DNA of 64,000 bases from CBDATA01 sp965202845 (GCA_965202845.1 OZ241856.1:1550001-1614000); one strand, 5' to 3'. Shown: positions 8,385 through 18,732, counted from the stretch's first letter. Notes: generated by a model not told the origin, from the letters alone. Numbers and translations are program-made.

Positions 8385-8885
8385 TCAGGCGCTCCCGCTC
8401 GCCGTCGCCCGCTTCGCTTCCCGGAAGAAGCCGAAGAGCATGCACAGGATCCCGACGGTGATCGCCGAGTCCGCGATGTTGAAGGTGGGCCAGTGCCAGG
8501 TCCCGGCGTACACGTCGATGAAGTCCACGACGCTCCCGAAGCGCAAGCGGTCCACCACGTTGCCGACTCCGCCGGCCACGATCCCGGCGAGCGGAATCGT
8601 GGTCCAGGGGCCGACGTCGCCCTCGCGGATCACCAGCCAGCAGATGAGGAGGAGCGAGCCGAGCGCGACCCCGGCCAGCGCCCATTCCTTGCCCGGAAAG
8701 TCCACGCCGGCGAGAAAGCCGAACACCATGCCCCGGTTCCGCGACAGGGTGAATTGCAAGAAGCCGGGGATGATCTCGAAGGGGATTCCGGGAACGAGGC
8801 GGGAGACCGCAAGCGCCTTGGTGACCTGATCGAAAAGCAGCGTTCCGAGGAACAGCAGGAGGAGATGGGGGCGGAGAAGCGGCAC
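8385..8885 (-). CDS. lspA: Lipoprotein signal peptidase (signal peptidase II)
   Basis: This is an aspartyl protease of the inner membrane that cleaves prolipoprotein signal peptides after Lgt modification. With the GTG start at 8885 it has 166 residues, a normal family length. The catalytic aspartates lie in AGGVGNVVDRLRFGSVVDFID and FNIADSAITVG. Four membrane segments are visible, and FDQVTKALA is the usual N-terminal motif. The stop lies 6 bp before the lgt start, so the pair form an operon. Longer readings upstream of 8885 run into the divergent GNAT gene and are not credible. Confidence 0.95.
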   Translation of the reverse strand: MPLLRPHLLLLFLGTLLFDQVTKALAVSRLVPGIPFEIIPGFLQFTLSRNRGMVFGFLAGVDFPGKEWALAGVALGSLLLICWLVIREGDVGPWTTIPLAGIVAGGVGNVVDRLRFGSVVDFIDVYAGTWHWPTFNIADSAITVGILCMLFGFFREAKRATASGSA

Positions 8886-8891
8886 CGGATC

Positions 8892-8951
8892 GGGGCGGAT
8901 TCTAGCGACGGAGGGATTCGGGGCGAGCCTGTCCTCTATAGAATCCGCCCC
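8892..8951. promoter_or_regulatory. Divergent mirror-image promoters between lspA and GNAT gene
   Basis: A perfect 13-bp inverted repeat (GGGGCGGATTCTA at 8892-8904 and its complement at 8939-8951) brackets 34 bp. Each arm contains a TAGAAT -10-like hexamer reading outward. Each hexamer ends exactly 13 nt before a start codon, GTG of lspA and ATG of the GNAT gene. The symmetry suggests two matched promoters. A dimeric regulator binding site is the alternative explanation. Confidence 0.5.
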
Positions 8952-8957
8952 CGCGCC

Positions 8958-9782
8958 ATGACTTCCGCGGGCTTCGTGATCCGGGACCTCGAGGGCATGT
9001 CCGACATGCGGATGTGCGAGGAAATTCAGCGGGAGGTGTGGGGCTTCATCGAGCTGGACATCGTCCCGGCGGGACTGATGGCGGTCATGGTCCACTACGG
9101 GGCGGTGGCTTCGGGCGCGTTCGTGGACGGCCGGATGGCGGGTTTCGTGAACGGCTTCCCCGGCTTCGTGGCGGGAAAGCCGCTCCACCATTCGCACATG
9201 CTGGCGGTGCGCCCCGAGTACCGGGGGCGGAACATCGGGATCGCCCTCAAGTGGGCGCAGGCCGACCGGGCGCTGGCCCAGGGGCTGGACCACATCAACT
9301 GGACCTTCGATCCGCTCCAGGCGCGGAACGCCAACCTGAACCTCAACCATCTCGGCGCGCTGGCTTCGGTGTACCGCGAGAACGTCTACGGCGAGAGCCA
9401 GAGTCCGCTTCACGGGGGGATTCCCACCGACCGGCTGGAGCCCGACTGGTTCCTCCGTTCGGCGCGGGTGGCGCAGGCGCGGCGGGGCGCGCTCAAGCCG
9501 CCGCCGGGGATCCCCGATCTGCCGAGGGCGAACCGGTTGCGGCCCCGCCGCAACGGCCTGCCGGAGTGTTCCGAAATGAGGGACGTTCCCGACGCCGCCG
9601 AAGTGCTGCTGGCGATTCCGGGGGATTTCACCGCGATGATCGGCGAGGACGTGGAGCTCGCCCTCGACTGGCGCCTCAAGACGAGGAACGCCTTCCAGCG
9701 GCTGCTGGCTTCGGGCTACGACATCCGGGGGTTCCACCAGGGAGGCGGCGAGGCCTGCTACCGGCTGGCGCGCCACGCCTGA
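8958..9782 (+). CDS. GNAT-family acetyltransferase (COG3375-like)
   Basis: This protein of 274 residues belongs to the predicted GNAT superfamily. The acetyl-CoA-binding region is LAVRPEYRGRNIGIALKWAQ (the RGxGIG-type loop reads RGRNIG), and the N-terminal part resembles the usual QREVWG start of this group. The substrate is unknown. The ATG at 8958 is the only sensible start, because the upstream reading overlaps lspA. It faces the enoyl-CoA hydratase gene tail to tail across 3 bp. Confidence 0.82.
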   Translation: MTSAGFVIRDLEGMSDMRMCEEIQREVWGFIELDIVPAGLMAVMVHYGAVASGAFVDGRMAGFVNGFPGFVAGKPLHHSHMLAVRPEYRGRNIGIALKWAQADRALAQGLDHINWTFDPLQARNANLNLNHLGALASVYRENVYGESQSPLHGGIPTDRLEPDWFLRSARVAQARRGALKPPPGIPDLPRANRLRPRRNGLPECSEMRDVPDAAEVLLAIPGDFTAMIGEDVELALDWRLKTRNAFQRLLASGYDIRGFHQGGGEACYRLARHA

Positions 9783-9785
9783 AGG

Positions 9786-10559
9786 CTATTCCGGCCAGTC
9801 CGGCTTCCGCTTCTCGAGGAAGGCGCGCATCCCCTCCCGGGCGTCGGGAGAGACGGCGTTCCGGCTCATCACCTCGGACATCGCCAGCGAAGCCTCGGCG
9901 ACCGGAAGCTCGCGCTGGCGCCGGAAGGCGGCCTTGCCGAGCGCGACCACCGCCGGACTCGCCTCCGCGATCCGGGCCGCCAGCTGGTCGGTGGTCCGCT
10001 CCAGCTCGGATTCCGGGACCACCCGGTTCACCAGACCCAGGCGCAGCGCGGTTTCGGCGTCCACCAGGTCGCCGGTGAGGAGCATCTCCATCGCCTGCTT
10101 CGGGCCGACGACCCGGCTCAGGGCGACCATCGGCGTGGAGCAGAAGAGACCGATGCGCACTCCCGGCGTGGCGAAGCGGGCGTCCTCCGAAGCCACCGCC
10201 AGGTCGGCGGTCGCGACCAGCTGGCAGCCGGCGGCGGTGGCCACTCCCCGGACCTCGGCGATCACCGGCGCAGCCGCTTCGCGGATCGCGGCCATCAGGT
10301 CGTGACAGACGCCAAAGACCCGACGCGCCCCGGCAAGGTCCTGGTCAAGCAGCTCCCGCAGGTCGTGGCCGGCGGAGAAGGCGGGGCCGCGGGCCGCCAG
10401 AATCAGGACCCGCGTCTCCGGGTCCCGGTCCGCCTCCCGGATCGCCTGGATGAGCCGCTCCATCATGGTGGTCGAGAGCGCGTTCCGCTTCTCCGGCCCG
10501 TCCATTTCGATGCGCGTCGCCGGCCCCCGGCGCCGCGTCCGGACCGCCGCCTCAGGCAT
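9786..10559 (-). CDS. Enoyl-CoA hydratase/isomerase family protein
   Basis: This 257-residue crotonase-fold protein probably acts on an acyl-CoA. The oxyanion-hole segments are AFSAGHDLRELL and ATAAGCQLVATADLAVA. The family's usual two catalytic Glu residues are not both evident: the position after GVRIG is LFCSTPM. The closest match by eye is the ECHDC3-like subgroup rather than a canonical FadB hydratase. Its start overlaps the end of the symporter gene by 8 bp, so it is co-transcribed with it. Confidence 0.85.
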   Translation of the reverse strand: MPEAAVRTRRRGPATRIEMDGPEKRNALSTTMMERLIQAIREADRDPETRVLILAARGPAFSAGHDLRELLDQDLAGARRVFGVCHDLMAAIREAAAPVIAEVRGVATAAGCQLVATADLAVASEDARFATPGVRIGLFCSTPMVALSRVVGPKQAMEMLLTGDLVDAETALRLGLVNRVVPESELERTTDQLAARIAEASPAVVALGKAAFRRQRELPVAEASLAMSEVMSRNAVSPDAREGMRAFLEKRKPDWPE

Positions 10560-12021
10560 GACGGGAGGGCAGGAAGGGCGCGACCCGCTTGGGATCGGGC
10601 GGCGGGGTGAGCAGGCTGCCGACGACCAGCCCGATCAGCGATGCGAGCGCCGCCGGGTAGATCACATAGTCGTAGTCGGTGGGGAGGAACCAGACCCGCT
10701 CCCATCCGAGGGTGGCGAGGACGCCGAAGAGGAGGGTGGTTCCTATGCCGGCGGCGATGGAGGCGACCCCGCCGGTCGGGGTGGCGCGCCGCCAGAGGAA
10801 CGCCGCGAGCAGCGTCGGAGTCACCGCCGCGCCCACCATGGTGTAGGCGTAGAGCGCCATGTCGAGGATGCTCTCGAACCAGGCGGTGATCACGAAGGCG
10901 GCGCCGGCGAGGGCGATCATCGCCAGCCGCTGGAAGCGGATCAGCCGGGCGTCGTCGGCGTCCGGGTTCACGAACCGTTGGTAGATGTCGCGGGCGAGGC
11001 TGGTCGAGGGCGCCAGCAGGAAGGTGGTGGCGGTGGAGAAGATGATGGCCACCGCTCCGGCCAGCAGCAGGGAACCGGCGAACACCGGAAGCTGGTCGCG
11101 GGCGAAGACGAGGAGCGCCGTTTCGGTCGCCCCGACGACGAACCCGTCGGCGCCCCGGAACGCCGGGTCGTTCCAGTAGCCGGCGGCGGCGAAGACCGCG
11201 GTGGCGTCGATGAGCGTTTCGATCAGGATGACTCCGACGATCATCCCCAGCACCGCCTTCCGGGCCGCCGATTCGTCGCGGGCGGCGAAGAACTTCTGGT
11301 ACATGCCGCTCTCGCCCAGGAGCAGCAGCATGGTCGGGAGGAAGAGGCCGAGCGCGGCGGTGATGCCGAGCCGCCCGGTGAGGGTGAAGTGGGTCTCGGG
11401 GAGCGCCGCCGCCACCCCGGCGAAACCGCCCGCCTGCGAAAGCGCGAGCGGCGCCGCCACCAGGACGCTCACGATGATGAGGACGCCGTTGACCACGTCG
11501 AGACGGAGGACCGAGACCATCCCGGCGGTGACCGCAAACAGCGTCACCAGCGCGGCGACCCCCAGCTTGCCGACGTCGGGGTCCAGGCCGGGAAACAGGA
11601 TGGCGAGCAGCCGTCCGCCGCCGACGAACTGGTAGCCCACGATGGTGAGGTAGGCGATGGCGATGGCGACGGCGCCGAGCGCCCGGGCCGCCGGGTGGTA
11701 GCGCCGCTCCAGCAGGTCGGGGACGGTGTAGTCGGCGATGCGGCGGACCCGGGCGGCGAGGAAGAAGACGACCGCGATGCCCACCCACGCCCCGGCGCTC
11801 ATCCAAAGCGCCGAAAACCCCTCGCGGAAGGCGCGCCCGGCGCCCCCGAACAGGCTGCCGGAGCCGATCCAGGTGCAGACCAGTGTTCCCACCAGAACCT
11901 GCCAGGGCGCGGCGCGGCCGGCGACCATGAACTGCTCCTGGGTGCGGACGCCCCGGGAGCGCGAAAGCGCCACCCCCAGCAGCAGTGCGAGGGTCGCGGC
12001 GACCGCCGCCACGTGGATCAC
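10552..12021 (-). CDS. Sodium:solute symporter (SSS family)
   Basis: This 489-residue membrane transporter has about 13 hydrophobic helices. Family features include CTWIGSGSLFGGAGRAF near the N-terminus, YTVPDLLERRYHPAARALG, and SSTATTF-like FSTATTFLLAPSTSLARDIY in the second half. It uses a sodium gradient to import an unidentified small solute. The GTG start at 12021 lies 6 nt after a TAGGAT hexamer. It is co-transcribed with the enoyl-CoA hydratase gene and divergent from an amidohydrolase lipoprotein gene. Confidence 0.92.
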   Translation of the reverse strand: MIHVAAVAATLALLLGVALSRSRGVRTQEQFMVAGRAAPWQVLVGTLVCTWIGSGSLFGGAGRAFREGFSALWMSAGAWVGIAVVFFLAARVRRIADYTVPDLLERRYHPAARALGAVAIAIAYLTIVGYQFVGGGRLLAILFPGLDPDVGKLGVAALVTLFAVTAGMVSVLRLDVVNGVLIIVSVLVAAPLALSQAGGFAGVAAALPETHFTLTGRLGITAALGLFLPTMLLLLGESGMYQKFFAARDESAARKAVLGMIVGVILIETLIDATAVFAAAGYWNDPAFRGADGFVVGATETALLVFARDQLPVFAGSLLLAGAVAIIFSTATTFLLAPSTSLARDIYQRFVNPDADDARLIRFQRLAMIALAGAAFVITAWFESILDMALYAYTMVGAAVTPTLLAAFLWRRATPTGGVASIAAGIGTTLLFGVLATLGWERVWFLPTDYDYVIYPAALASLIGLVVGSLLTPPPDPKRVAPFLPSRHA

Positions 12022-12027
12022 GGCGCA

Positions 12028-12033
12028 ATCCTA
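12028..12033 (-). promoter_or_regulatory. Candidate -10 element for the SSS symporter operon
   Basis: TAGGAT reads on the minus strand with only 6 nt to the GTG start codon. The transcript would therefore start at or next to the initiation codon. Confidence 0.4.
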
Positions 12034-12081
12034 TTCGGGTAGTGCATAATGCGTGGCTGGCTGACAGCCGGGAGGATTCTC

Positions 12082-13320
12082 ATGTACAGATTCCTGTTGC
12101 TCGCCACGACGGCGTCGCTGATCGTCGCCTGTTCCGGTCCGCCCCGCGAGGACCTGCTCGCCTTCCTCGGACCCCGCATCATCGTGGGGGACGGAAGCGA
12201 CCCCATCGAGGTCGGGGTCCTCATCGTCGAACAGGACCGGATCGTGGAGGTGGGCGCCATCGGCGAGGTGTCGATCCCCGGGGACGCCACCCAGGTGGAT
12301 CTCGCCGGGCGCACCCTGATCCCCATGCTGATCGACGCCCACGTGCATCTCTCGCAGACCCGGGAGGAGCGCATCGAGGACATGCGGCGGCGCGCCTACT
12401 ACGGGGTCAGCGCCGCGCTCAGCCTGGGGCACGACGAGGACCCGTCGGCGTTCGCGCTTCGGGACGAAGTGATTCCCGGCGTGGGGCGCTCCTTCACCGC
12501 CGGCCGGGGGATCACCCGGCCGGAGCCGGGACGCAGCGAGGCGCCCTACTGGATCGATTCCGCCGAGGAGGGCCGGGAGGCGGTCCGCGAACTCGCCGAG
12601 GCCGGAGTGGACATCGTCAAGATCTGGGTGGACGACCGGAACGGCCAGTACGAGAAGCTGACTCCGGAACTCTACGGGCCGATCATCGAGGAGGCGCACC
12701 AGCACGGCCTCCGGGTCGCGGCGCACATCTTTGACCTGGAGGACGCCAAGGGGCTGCTCGAGGCGGGAGTGGACGCCTTCGCCCACGGCGTGCGGGACAT
12801 GGACGTGGACGAGGAGTTCATCGGGATGGTGCAGGCGCGGCCCGATGTCTGGCTCATCCCGAACCTGGGGCCGCGCGGGGTGCTGGACGACGTGGACTGG
12901 CTCGACGGGACGATTCCGCCCGACGAACTGGACGAGTTGCGGTACAGCTATGCGCGGAACGTGGAACGCCACGAACCCTTCGAGATCGAAGCCCGGAATC
13001 TTCGGGCGCTCCACCGCGCCGGGATGAAGATCGCGATGGGAACCGACGGGAACGGCGCCTACCGGCCGCACTTCGAGATGACCGACATGACCTATTCGGG
13101 CCTCGACCCGCACGAGGTGCTGGTCGCCTCCACCAGCGCCGCCGCCGCGTTCCTGGGGATCGAGGACGCCGGGAGCATCGAGGTCGGGAAGAGCGCCGAC
13201 TTCATCGTCCTGCGCGGGAACCCGCTGGACAACATCAAGAACACCCGGCGGATCGAGGCGGTGTACCTGCGGGGCGCGCAGCTCGACCGGGAGGGGCTCA
13301 GCGCCGGCTGGCGCCCGTAA
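12082..13320 (+). CDS. Amidohydrolase-family lipoprotein
   Basis: This metal-dependent hydrolase of 412 residues carries a lipoprotein signal peptide (TTASLIVAC lipobox), so it acts in the periplasm or on a membrane. Metal ligands are seen in LIDAHVHLSQ (HxH) and in VDIVKIWVDD (probable bridging Lys). Further ligands are RVAAHIFDLEDA, AFAHGVRDM and MGTDGNGAYR. The ATG at 12082 is preferred because GGGAGG sits 7 bp upstream; the ATG at 12049 lacks a ribosome site. The substrate is unknown; imidazolonepropionase or prolidase-like activity is possible. A paralogue lies at 35337-36626. Confidence 0.87.
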   Translation: MYRFLLLATTASLIVACSGPPREDLLAFLGPRIIVGDGSDPIEVGVLIVEQDRIVEVGAIGEVSIPGDATQVDLAGRTLIPMLIDAHVHLSQTREERIEDMRRRAYYGVSAALSLGHDEDPSAFALRDEVIPGVGRSFTAGRGITRPEPGRSEAPYWIDSAEEGREAVRELAEAGVDIVKIWVDDRNGQYEKLTPELYGPIIEEAHQHGLRVAAHIFDLEDAKGLLEAGVDAFAHGVRDMDVDEEFIGMVQARPDVWLIPNLGPRGVLDDVDWLDGTIPPDELDELRYSYARNVERHEPFEIEARNLRALHRAGMKIAMGTDGNGAYRPHFEMTDMTYSGLDPHEVLVASTSAAAAFLGIEDAGSIEVGKSADFIVLRGNPLDNIKNTRRIEAVYLRGAQLDREGLSAGWRP

Positions 13321-14125
13321 CCACCCGCGGGATCCCGGCGAGGTCGGGCCGGGTCCGGATGTCCTGGAATCCGGCGTCGGCCAAAAGGGCCGCCGCCCGG
13401 CCGGCCTGCCCGGCGCCGATCTCGGCGACCAGTCGGCGGTTCGGCTTCAGCGCCCGGAAGGCCGCCGGGACCAGCCGCCGCAGCGGCTCCAGGCCGTCCG
13501 GCCCGCCGTCCAGGGCGTCCCGGGGTTCGTGGTCCCGGATTTCGACCGGAAGCTCGGCGATCTCGGACGTCGGCACATAGGGCAGGTTGGCGGCGATCAG
13601 GTCGCAGGTCGCAAAGCGCAGCGCGGTCAGCAGGTCGGCGGCGACCAGGTGGATGCGTCCGGCCAGCTTGCCGCGGGCCTGAACGTTCTCCCGCGCCAGC
13701 CGGAGGGCGCGGGGCGCCCGCTCCACCGCGACGATCCGGGCGGCGGGAACCGCTTCGGCAAGCGCCGCCGCGATCGCGCCGCCGCCGCACCCCGCATCCA
13801 CCGCAAGCGGCGGCCGTCGCGCTTCGGCGAGCGCCTCCACCGCCGCCTCCACCAGCGTTTCGGTGTCCTGCCGGGGGATGAGCGCCTCCGGGCTGGCGGC
13901 GAGCGGGACGCCGTAGAACTCCACCCGCCCGGTGAGGTGCTGGAGGGGCGCCCCGGCAGCCCGGGCCCGGACCAGGCGGCGGAGGGCGCGGCGGGTCGGC
14001 AGGGGCAGCAGGTCGCCGCGCCGGGCGATCCCCTCCGCAACCGACCAACCGGTGATCGTCCGCAGCAGGAGTTCGGCGTCCGCCGCCGGGACGCCCGCAT
14101 TGCGGAGGGCTTCCTGGACCGTCAA
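13298..14125 (-). CDS. prmC: Release-factor glutamine methyltransferase PrmC
   Basis: This 275-residue SAM-dependent enzyme methylates the Gln of the GGQ motif in release factors. The SAM-binding motif is AVDAGCGGGAIAAALA. The usual NPPY is NLPY here (IAANLPYVP), a recognised variant in this family. It directly follows prfA with a 4-bp overlap, as is common. Its 3' end overlaps the convergent amidohydrolase gene by 23 bp. Confidence 0.93.
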   Translation of the reverse strand: MTVQEALRNAGVPAADAELLLRTITGWSVAEGIARRGDLLPLPTRRALRRLVRARAAGAPLQHLTGRVEFYGVPLAASPEALIPRQDTETLVEAAVEALAEARRPPLAVDAGCGGGAIAAALAEAVPAARIVAVERAPRALRLARENVQARGKLAGRIHLVAADLLTALRFATCDLIAANLPYVPTSEIAELPVEIRDHEPRDALDGGPDGLEPLRRLVPAAFRALKPNRRLVAEIGAGQAGRAAALLADAGFQDIRTRPDLAGIPRVVTGASRR

Positions 14126-15201
14126 GCGCCGCGCAGCTGCTCCGCCTGCTCGTGGCGCCGGAGGGGGGCGATCAGCGCGTCGAGGCCGCCGGCGAGAACC
14201 GCCGGGAGGGCGTGCAGGGTCAGCGGAATCCGGTGGTCGGTGATCCGGTTCTCCTTGAAGTTGTAGGTACGTATCTTTTCGCTGCGATCCCCCTGGCCCA
14301 CCTGTCCGCGCCGGACTTCGGCGATCGCCTCCTGCTGCTCCCGGTTGGCGAGGTCCAGCAGGCGCGCCTTCAGCACCCGGAGCGCCTTCGTCTTGTTCTT
14401 GATCTGCGACTTCTCGTCCTGGCAGCTCACCACCAGGCCGGTGGGAAGGTGGGTGATCCGCACCGCCGAATACGTGGTGTTCACGCTCTGGCCTCCCGGC
14501 CCCGAAGAGCAGAAGGTGTCGATGCGCAGGTCCTTCGGTTCGATGCGGATTTCGACGTCCTCGGCTTCCGGCAGCACCGCCACCGTCACCGCCGAGGTAT
14601 GGATGCGCCCGGAGGACTCGGTGGCGGGAACCCGCTGCACCCGGTGCACCCCGCTCTCGTACTTGAGCCGGCTGAAGGCGCCGCGCCCCTCCACCACCGC
14701 GACGATCTCCTTGAGTCCGCCGACCTGGGAATCCCGCCGGGAGACCACGTCCACCCGGTAGCCGAGACCCCGGCTGTATTGCTCGTACATCCGGAACATC
14801 TCGCGGGCGAAGAGCGCGGCCTCCTCGCCGCCGGTTCCGGCGCGGACTTCGAGCAGGACGTTGCGCTCGTCGTTCGGATCCCGGGGCAGCAGCAGGCGGC
14901 GGATCTCCTCCTCGGTCCGGCGCAGCTCGGCGTCCGCCTCGGCGATCTCCTGTTCGGCCATCTCGCGGAGTTCGGGGTCCGGGTCCTCCCGCATCGAGCG
15001 CGCGTCGGCGAGGCGCTCCTCGAGCCGCCGCCGCCGCGCCCCGGCCTCCATCAGCGGCGCCAGGGCGGAGTGGGACGACGAAACTTCGCGCAGCCGGGCC
15101 GGGTCCTGGTGCACTGCGGGGTCCTGGAGCGCCTCGGTGAGCTTCCGGAACCGCTCCTCCGCCTCTTCAAGCGAGACGAAGGATTGCGCGCGCTCGCTCA
15201 T
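14122..15201 (-). CDS. prfA: Peptide chain release factor 1
   Basis: This 359-residue protein terminates translation at UAA and UAG. The codon-recognition tripeptide is PAT in RVPATESSGR, which marks RF1 rather than RF2. The catalytic loop is SSGPGGQSVNTT. An N-terminal coiled-coil domain precedes domain 2. The length is standard. Its GGQ glutamine is the substrate of the adjacent prmC product. Confidence 0.96.
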   Translation of the reverse strand: MSERAQSFVSLEEAEERFRKLTEALQDPAVHQDPARLREVSSSHSALAPLMEAGARRRRLEERLADARSMREDPDPELREMAEQEIAEADAELRRTEEEIRRLLLPRDPNDERNVLLEVRAGTGGEEAALFAREMFRMYEQYSRGLGYRVDVVSRRDSQVGGLKEIVAVVEGRGAFSRLKYESGVHRVQRVPATESSGRIHTSAVTVAVLPEAEDVEIRIEPKDLRIDTFCSSGPGGQSVNTTYSAVRITHLPTGLVVSCQDEKSQIKNKTKALRVLKARLLDLANREQQEAIAEVRRGQVGQGDRSEKIRTYNFKENRITDHRIPLTLHALPAVLAGGLDALIAPLRRHEQAEQLRGA

Positions 15202-15232
15202 GGTGGGACTCCCGCGGGATGGGCCGCGGGGG

Positions 15233-15460
15233 TTATCCCTGGGCGGCGCGTTTCGAACGGACCTGACCGTACTTCTGCCGGAACCGCTCCACCCGTCCGG
15301 TGGAATCCAGAATCCGCTGCTTGCCGGTGAAGAAGGGGTGGCACTGCGAGCAGATTTCGAGGCGGAGGTCGCCGCCGCGGGTCGAACGGGTCTCGAAGCT
15401 GGCGCCGCAGGCGCAGGTCACCCGGATTTCGCTGTATTCGGGATGGATTCCGGTGCGCAC
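15233..15460 (-). CDS. rpmE: 50S ribosomal protein L31
   Basis: This 75-residue protein has the zinc-binding C+ form, with cysteines in VTCACGASF and ICSQCHPFFTGKQ. The HPFFTGKQRILD motif is diagnostic. The GTG start at 15460 lies 9 nt downstream of a TAGAAT hexamer preceded by TGC, which looks like an extended -10. It sits between rho and prfA. Confidence 0.95.
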   Translation of the reverse strand: MRTGIHPEYSEIRVTCACGASFETRSTRGGDLRLEICSQCHPFFTGKQRILDSTGRVERFRQKYGQVRSKRAAQG

Positions 15461-15469
15461 GGCGTCCGT

Positions 15470-15475
15470 ATTCTA
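15470..15475 (-). promoter_or_regulatory. Candidate extended -10 element for rpmE
   Basis: The minus strand reads TGCTAGAAT, ending 9 nt before the GTG of rpmE. It would drive rpmE, and perhaps prfA-prmC, from within the short gap after rho. Confidence 0.45.
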
Positions 15476-15486
15476 GCAGGACGTTT

Positions 15487-16848
15487 TCAGTCCGGCCCCT
15501 CTTCCCGCATCGATTCGAGGAAATGGGCGTTGGATTCGGTGGCCCGCATCCGGTCGATCACCAGCGCCATCGCCTCCACCGGCTCCATCTCCGCAAGCAC
15601 CCGGCGCAACACCGTCATGCGGCTGTGCTCCTCCGGGGAGAGCAGGAGCTCCTCCCGGCGGGTGCCGCTCTGATGAAGGTCGATTGCAGGGAAGAGCCGT
15701 CTTTCCAGCAGCTCCTGGTTCAGGTGGATCTCGAGGTTTCCGGTGCCCTTGAACTCCTCGTAGACCAGGTCGTCCAGCCGACTGCCGGTGTCCACCAGCG
15801 CGGTGGCGAGGATGGTCAGCGAGCCTCCGTTTTCGATGTTCCGCGCGGCGCCGAAGAAGCGCTTGGGGTGCTGGATGGCGTTCGCATCCATGCCGCCGGA
15901 GAGCAGGCGTCCCTGGGAAGCCGCCATGCTGTGGTTGTAAGCGCGGGCCAGCCGGGTCAGCGAGTCCAGCAGGATGACCACGTCCTTGCCGATCTCCACC
16001 AGCCGCTTGGCGCGGGCGAGCAGGGACTCGGCGACCTGGATGTGCCGAATGCCCCGCTCGTCGAACGTGGAGCTCAGCACCTCCGCCCCCACCTGGCGCC
16101 GCATGTCGGTCACCTCCTCCGGGCGCTCGTCCACCAGCAGCACGAACAGCGCCATGTCCGGGTGGTTGCGCTCGATGGCGTTGGCGAGCGACTGGAGCAG
16201 GACCGTCTTGCCGGCGCGCGGCGGCGCGACGATCAAGCCGCGCTGCCCCACCCCGATCGGCGCCGTCAGATCCACGATCCGGGCCGCCAGGTCGTCGCGG
16301 TCGTTTTCCAGCCGGATCCTCCGGTCCGGGTGCAGGGCGACCAGGCTCTCGAAATCCACCCGCTCCGGGCAGGGGGTCGCCGGTCCTCCGTTGACCTCGA
16401 GCAGGTCGGCGAGCCCGAAGTAGCGCTCGCCCGGCCGCGGCCGCCGAATCCGGCCGCGCAGCATGTCTCCGTCGCGCAGGTCGAACCGCCGGATCTGGGC
16501 CGCCGAGACGTACACGTCGTTCGGTCCCGGCAGGTAGGACCGGATGGGCGGACGCAGGAAGCCGAAGCCCTCCTCCAGCTTGTAGAAGGCGCCCCGGGCG
16601 AAGGCCTTGCCGCCGCGGGAGGCGTGCGCGCTCAGGATGTGGTGGATGAGCTCCGCCCGGGACAGGGCGTCCGGCGCTTCGATGTCGAGCTTCCGCGCGA
16701 CCTCGCAGAGCGCCGCCGGCGCGCGCCCGGCGAGTTCGGCGGTGTCCAGGTCTTCCGGGATGGGAGGCGCCGCCTTCTCCAGCACCCGCGGTCCGGAGCG
16801 GAAGACGCGGCGCCGACGCCAGCGGGGGCGTCCGGTTCCGGCGTTCAT
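15487..16848 (-). CDS. rho: Transcription termination factor Rho
   Basis: This hexameric RNA helicase of 453 residues terminates transcripts. The N-terminal Rho domain (RAELIHHIL) is followed by the cold-shock-like RNA-binding segment GFGFLRPP..SYLPGPNDVYVS. Walker A is APPRAGKTVLLQ, Walker B is VVILLDSLTRLARAYN, and the Q-loop region SGGMDANAIQHPKRFFGAARNIE follows. I prefer the ATG at 16848, which overlaps the engB stop in an ATGA arrangement. The longer reading from 16908 lies inside engB. Confidence 0.95.
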   Translation of the reverse strand: MNAGTGRPRWRRRRVFRSGPRVLEKAAPPIPEDLDTAELAGRAPAALCEVARKLDIEAPDALSRAELIHHILSAHASRGGKAFARGAFYKLEEGFGFLRPPIRSYLPGPNDVYVSAAQIRRFDLRDGDMLRGRIRRPRPGERYFGLADLLEVNGGPATPCPERVDFESLVALHPDRRIRLENDRDDLAARIVDLTAPIGVGQRGLIVAPPRAGKTVLLQSLANAIERNHPDMALFVLLVDERPEEVTDMRRQVGAEVLSSTFDERGIRHIQVAESLLARAKRLVEIGKDVVILLDSLTRLARAYNHSMAASQGRLLSGGMDANAIQHPKRFFGAARNIENGGSLTILATALVDTGSRLDDLVYEEFKGTGNLEIHLNQELLERRLFPAIDLHQSGTRREELLLSPEEHSRMTVLRRVLAEMEPVEAMALVIDRMRATESNAHFLESMREEGPD

Positions 16849-17456
16849 GGTCTTCGCGCCACCCGTTCGGCGATCAGCTTGCGGAGCGCCGCGAGACCGT
16901 CGCCGCAAACCGGATGCCGGGCCGGCGCGACGGCGGACCAGGCGACCACCGGACGCGCTCCGTCCTCACCGTAGGCGCCGCGCAGCGTCCGCAGCCGGGC
17001 GGAGGCTTCCCCGACGCCCAGTTTGTCCGTCTTGGTGGCGACGACCGCCACCGGATGGCCGCTGTCGGCGAGGAGCGCCAGCGCCTTTCGGTCCAGGTCC
17101 GCCGGATCGCGCCGGATGTCCACCAGCAGCAGGCTGAGCGCCAGCCCGTCGCGCCCGATCAGATAGGAGAGGACCAGCTTCTCCCATCCGGCGCGCACCG
17201 ATTCGGGAACCGCCGCAAAGCCGTATCCCGGCAGGTCCACCAGCCGGTGCGAACCGGGCACCTCGAAGAAGTGCACGAGGCGGGTGCGGCCGGGCGTCCG
17301 GGAGACCCGCGCCAACCGCCGCACTCCCGCCAGCCGGTTCAGCAGGGTGGATTTGCCGACGTTGGAGCGACCGACGAAGGCCACCTCGGGGAGCGTGGGA
17401 CGGGGGAACCCTCGCGGCCCGGCGGCGCTCCCGAGAAGATGGGCGTCCTGCCGCAC
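16845..17456 (-). CDS. engB: Ribosome-biogenesis GTPase EngB (YsxC/YihA)
   Basis: This 203-residue GTPase assists assembly of the large ribosomal subunit. G1 is FVGRSNVGKSTLLN, G3 is DLPGYGFA and G4 is TKTDK. The family-specific SRTPGRTRLVHFF switch region is present. It lies between clpX and rho, 13 bp after the clpX stop and overlapping the rho start. Confidence 0.94.
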   Translation of the reverse strand: MRQDAHLLGSAAGPRGFPRPTLPEVAFVGRSNVGKSTLLNRLAGVRRLARVSRTPGRTRLVHFFEVPGSHRLVDLPGYGFAAVPESVRAGWEKLVLSYLIGRDGLALSLLLVDIRRDPADLDRKALALLADSGHPVAVVATKTDKLGVGEASARLRTLRGAYGEDGARPVVAWSAVAPARHPVCGDGLAALRKLIAERVARRP

Positions 17457-17469
17457 GGAGGACGGCCGC

Positions 17470-18732
<1,263 letters not shown>

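Noticed and set aside
8385..9776. A long lspA reading of 463 codons
   Set aside because: The part beyond 8885 is antisense to the GNAT gene, and the 166-residue form matches the LspA family length.
10463..12028. A 521-codon Arg/Gly-rich minus-strand frame
   Set aside because: It overlaps the SSS symporter in another frame and has no recognisable domain.
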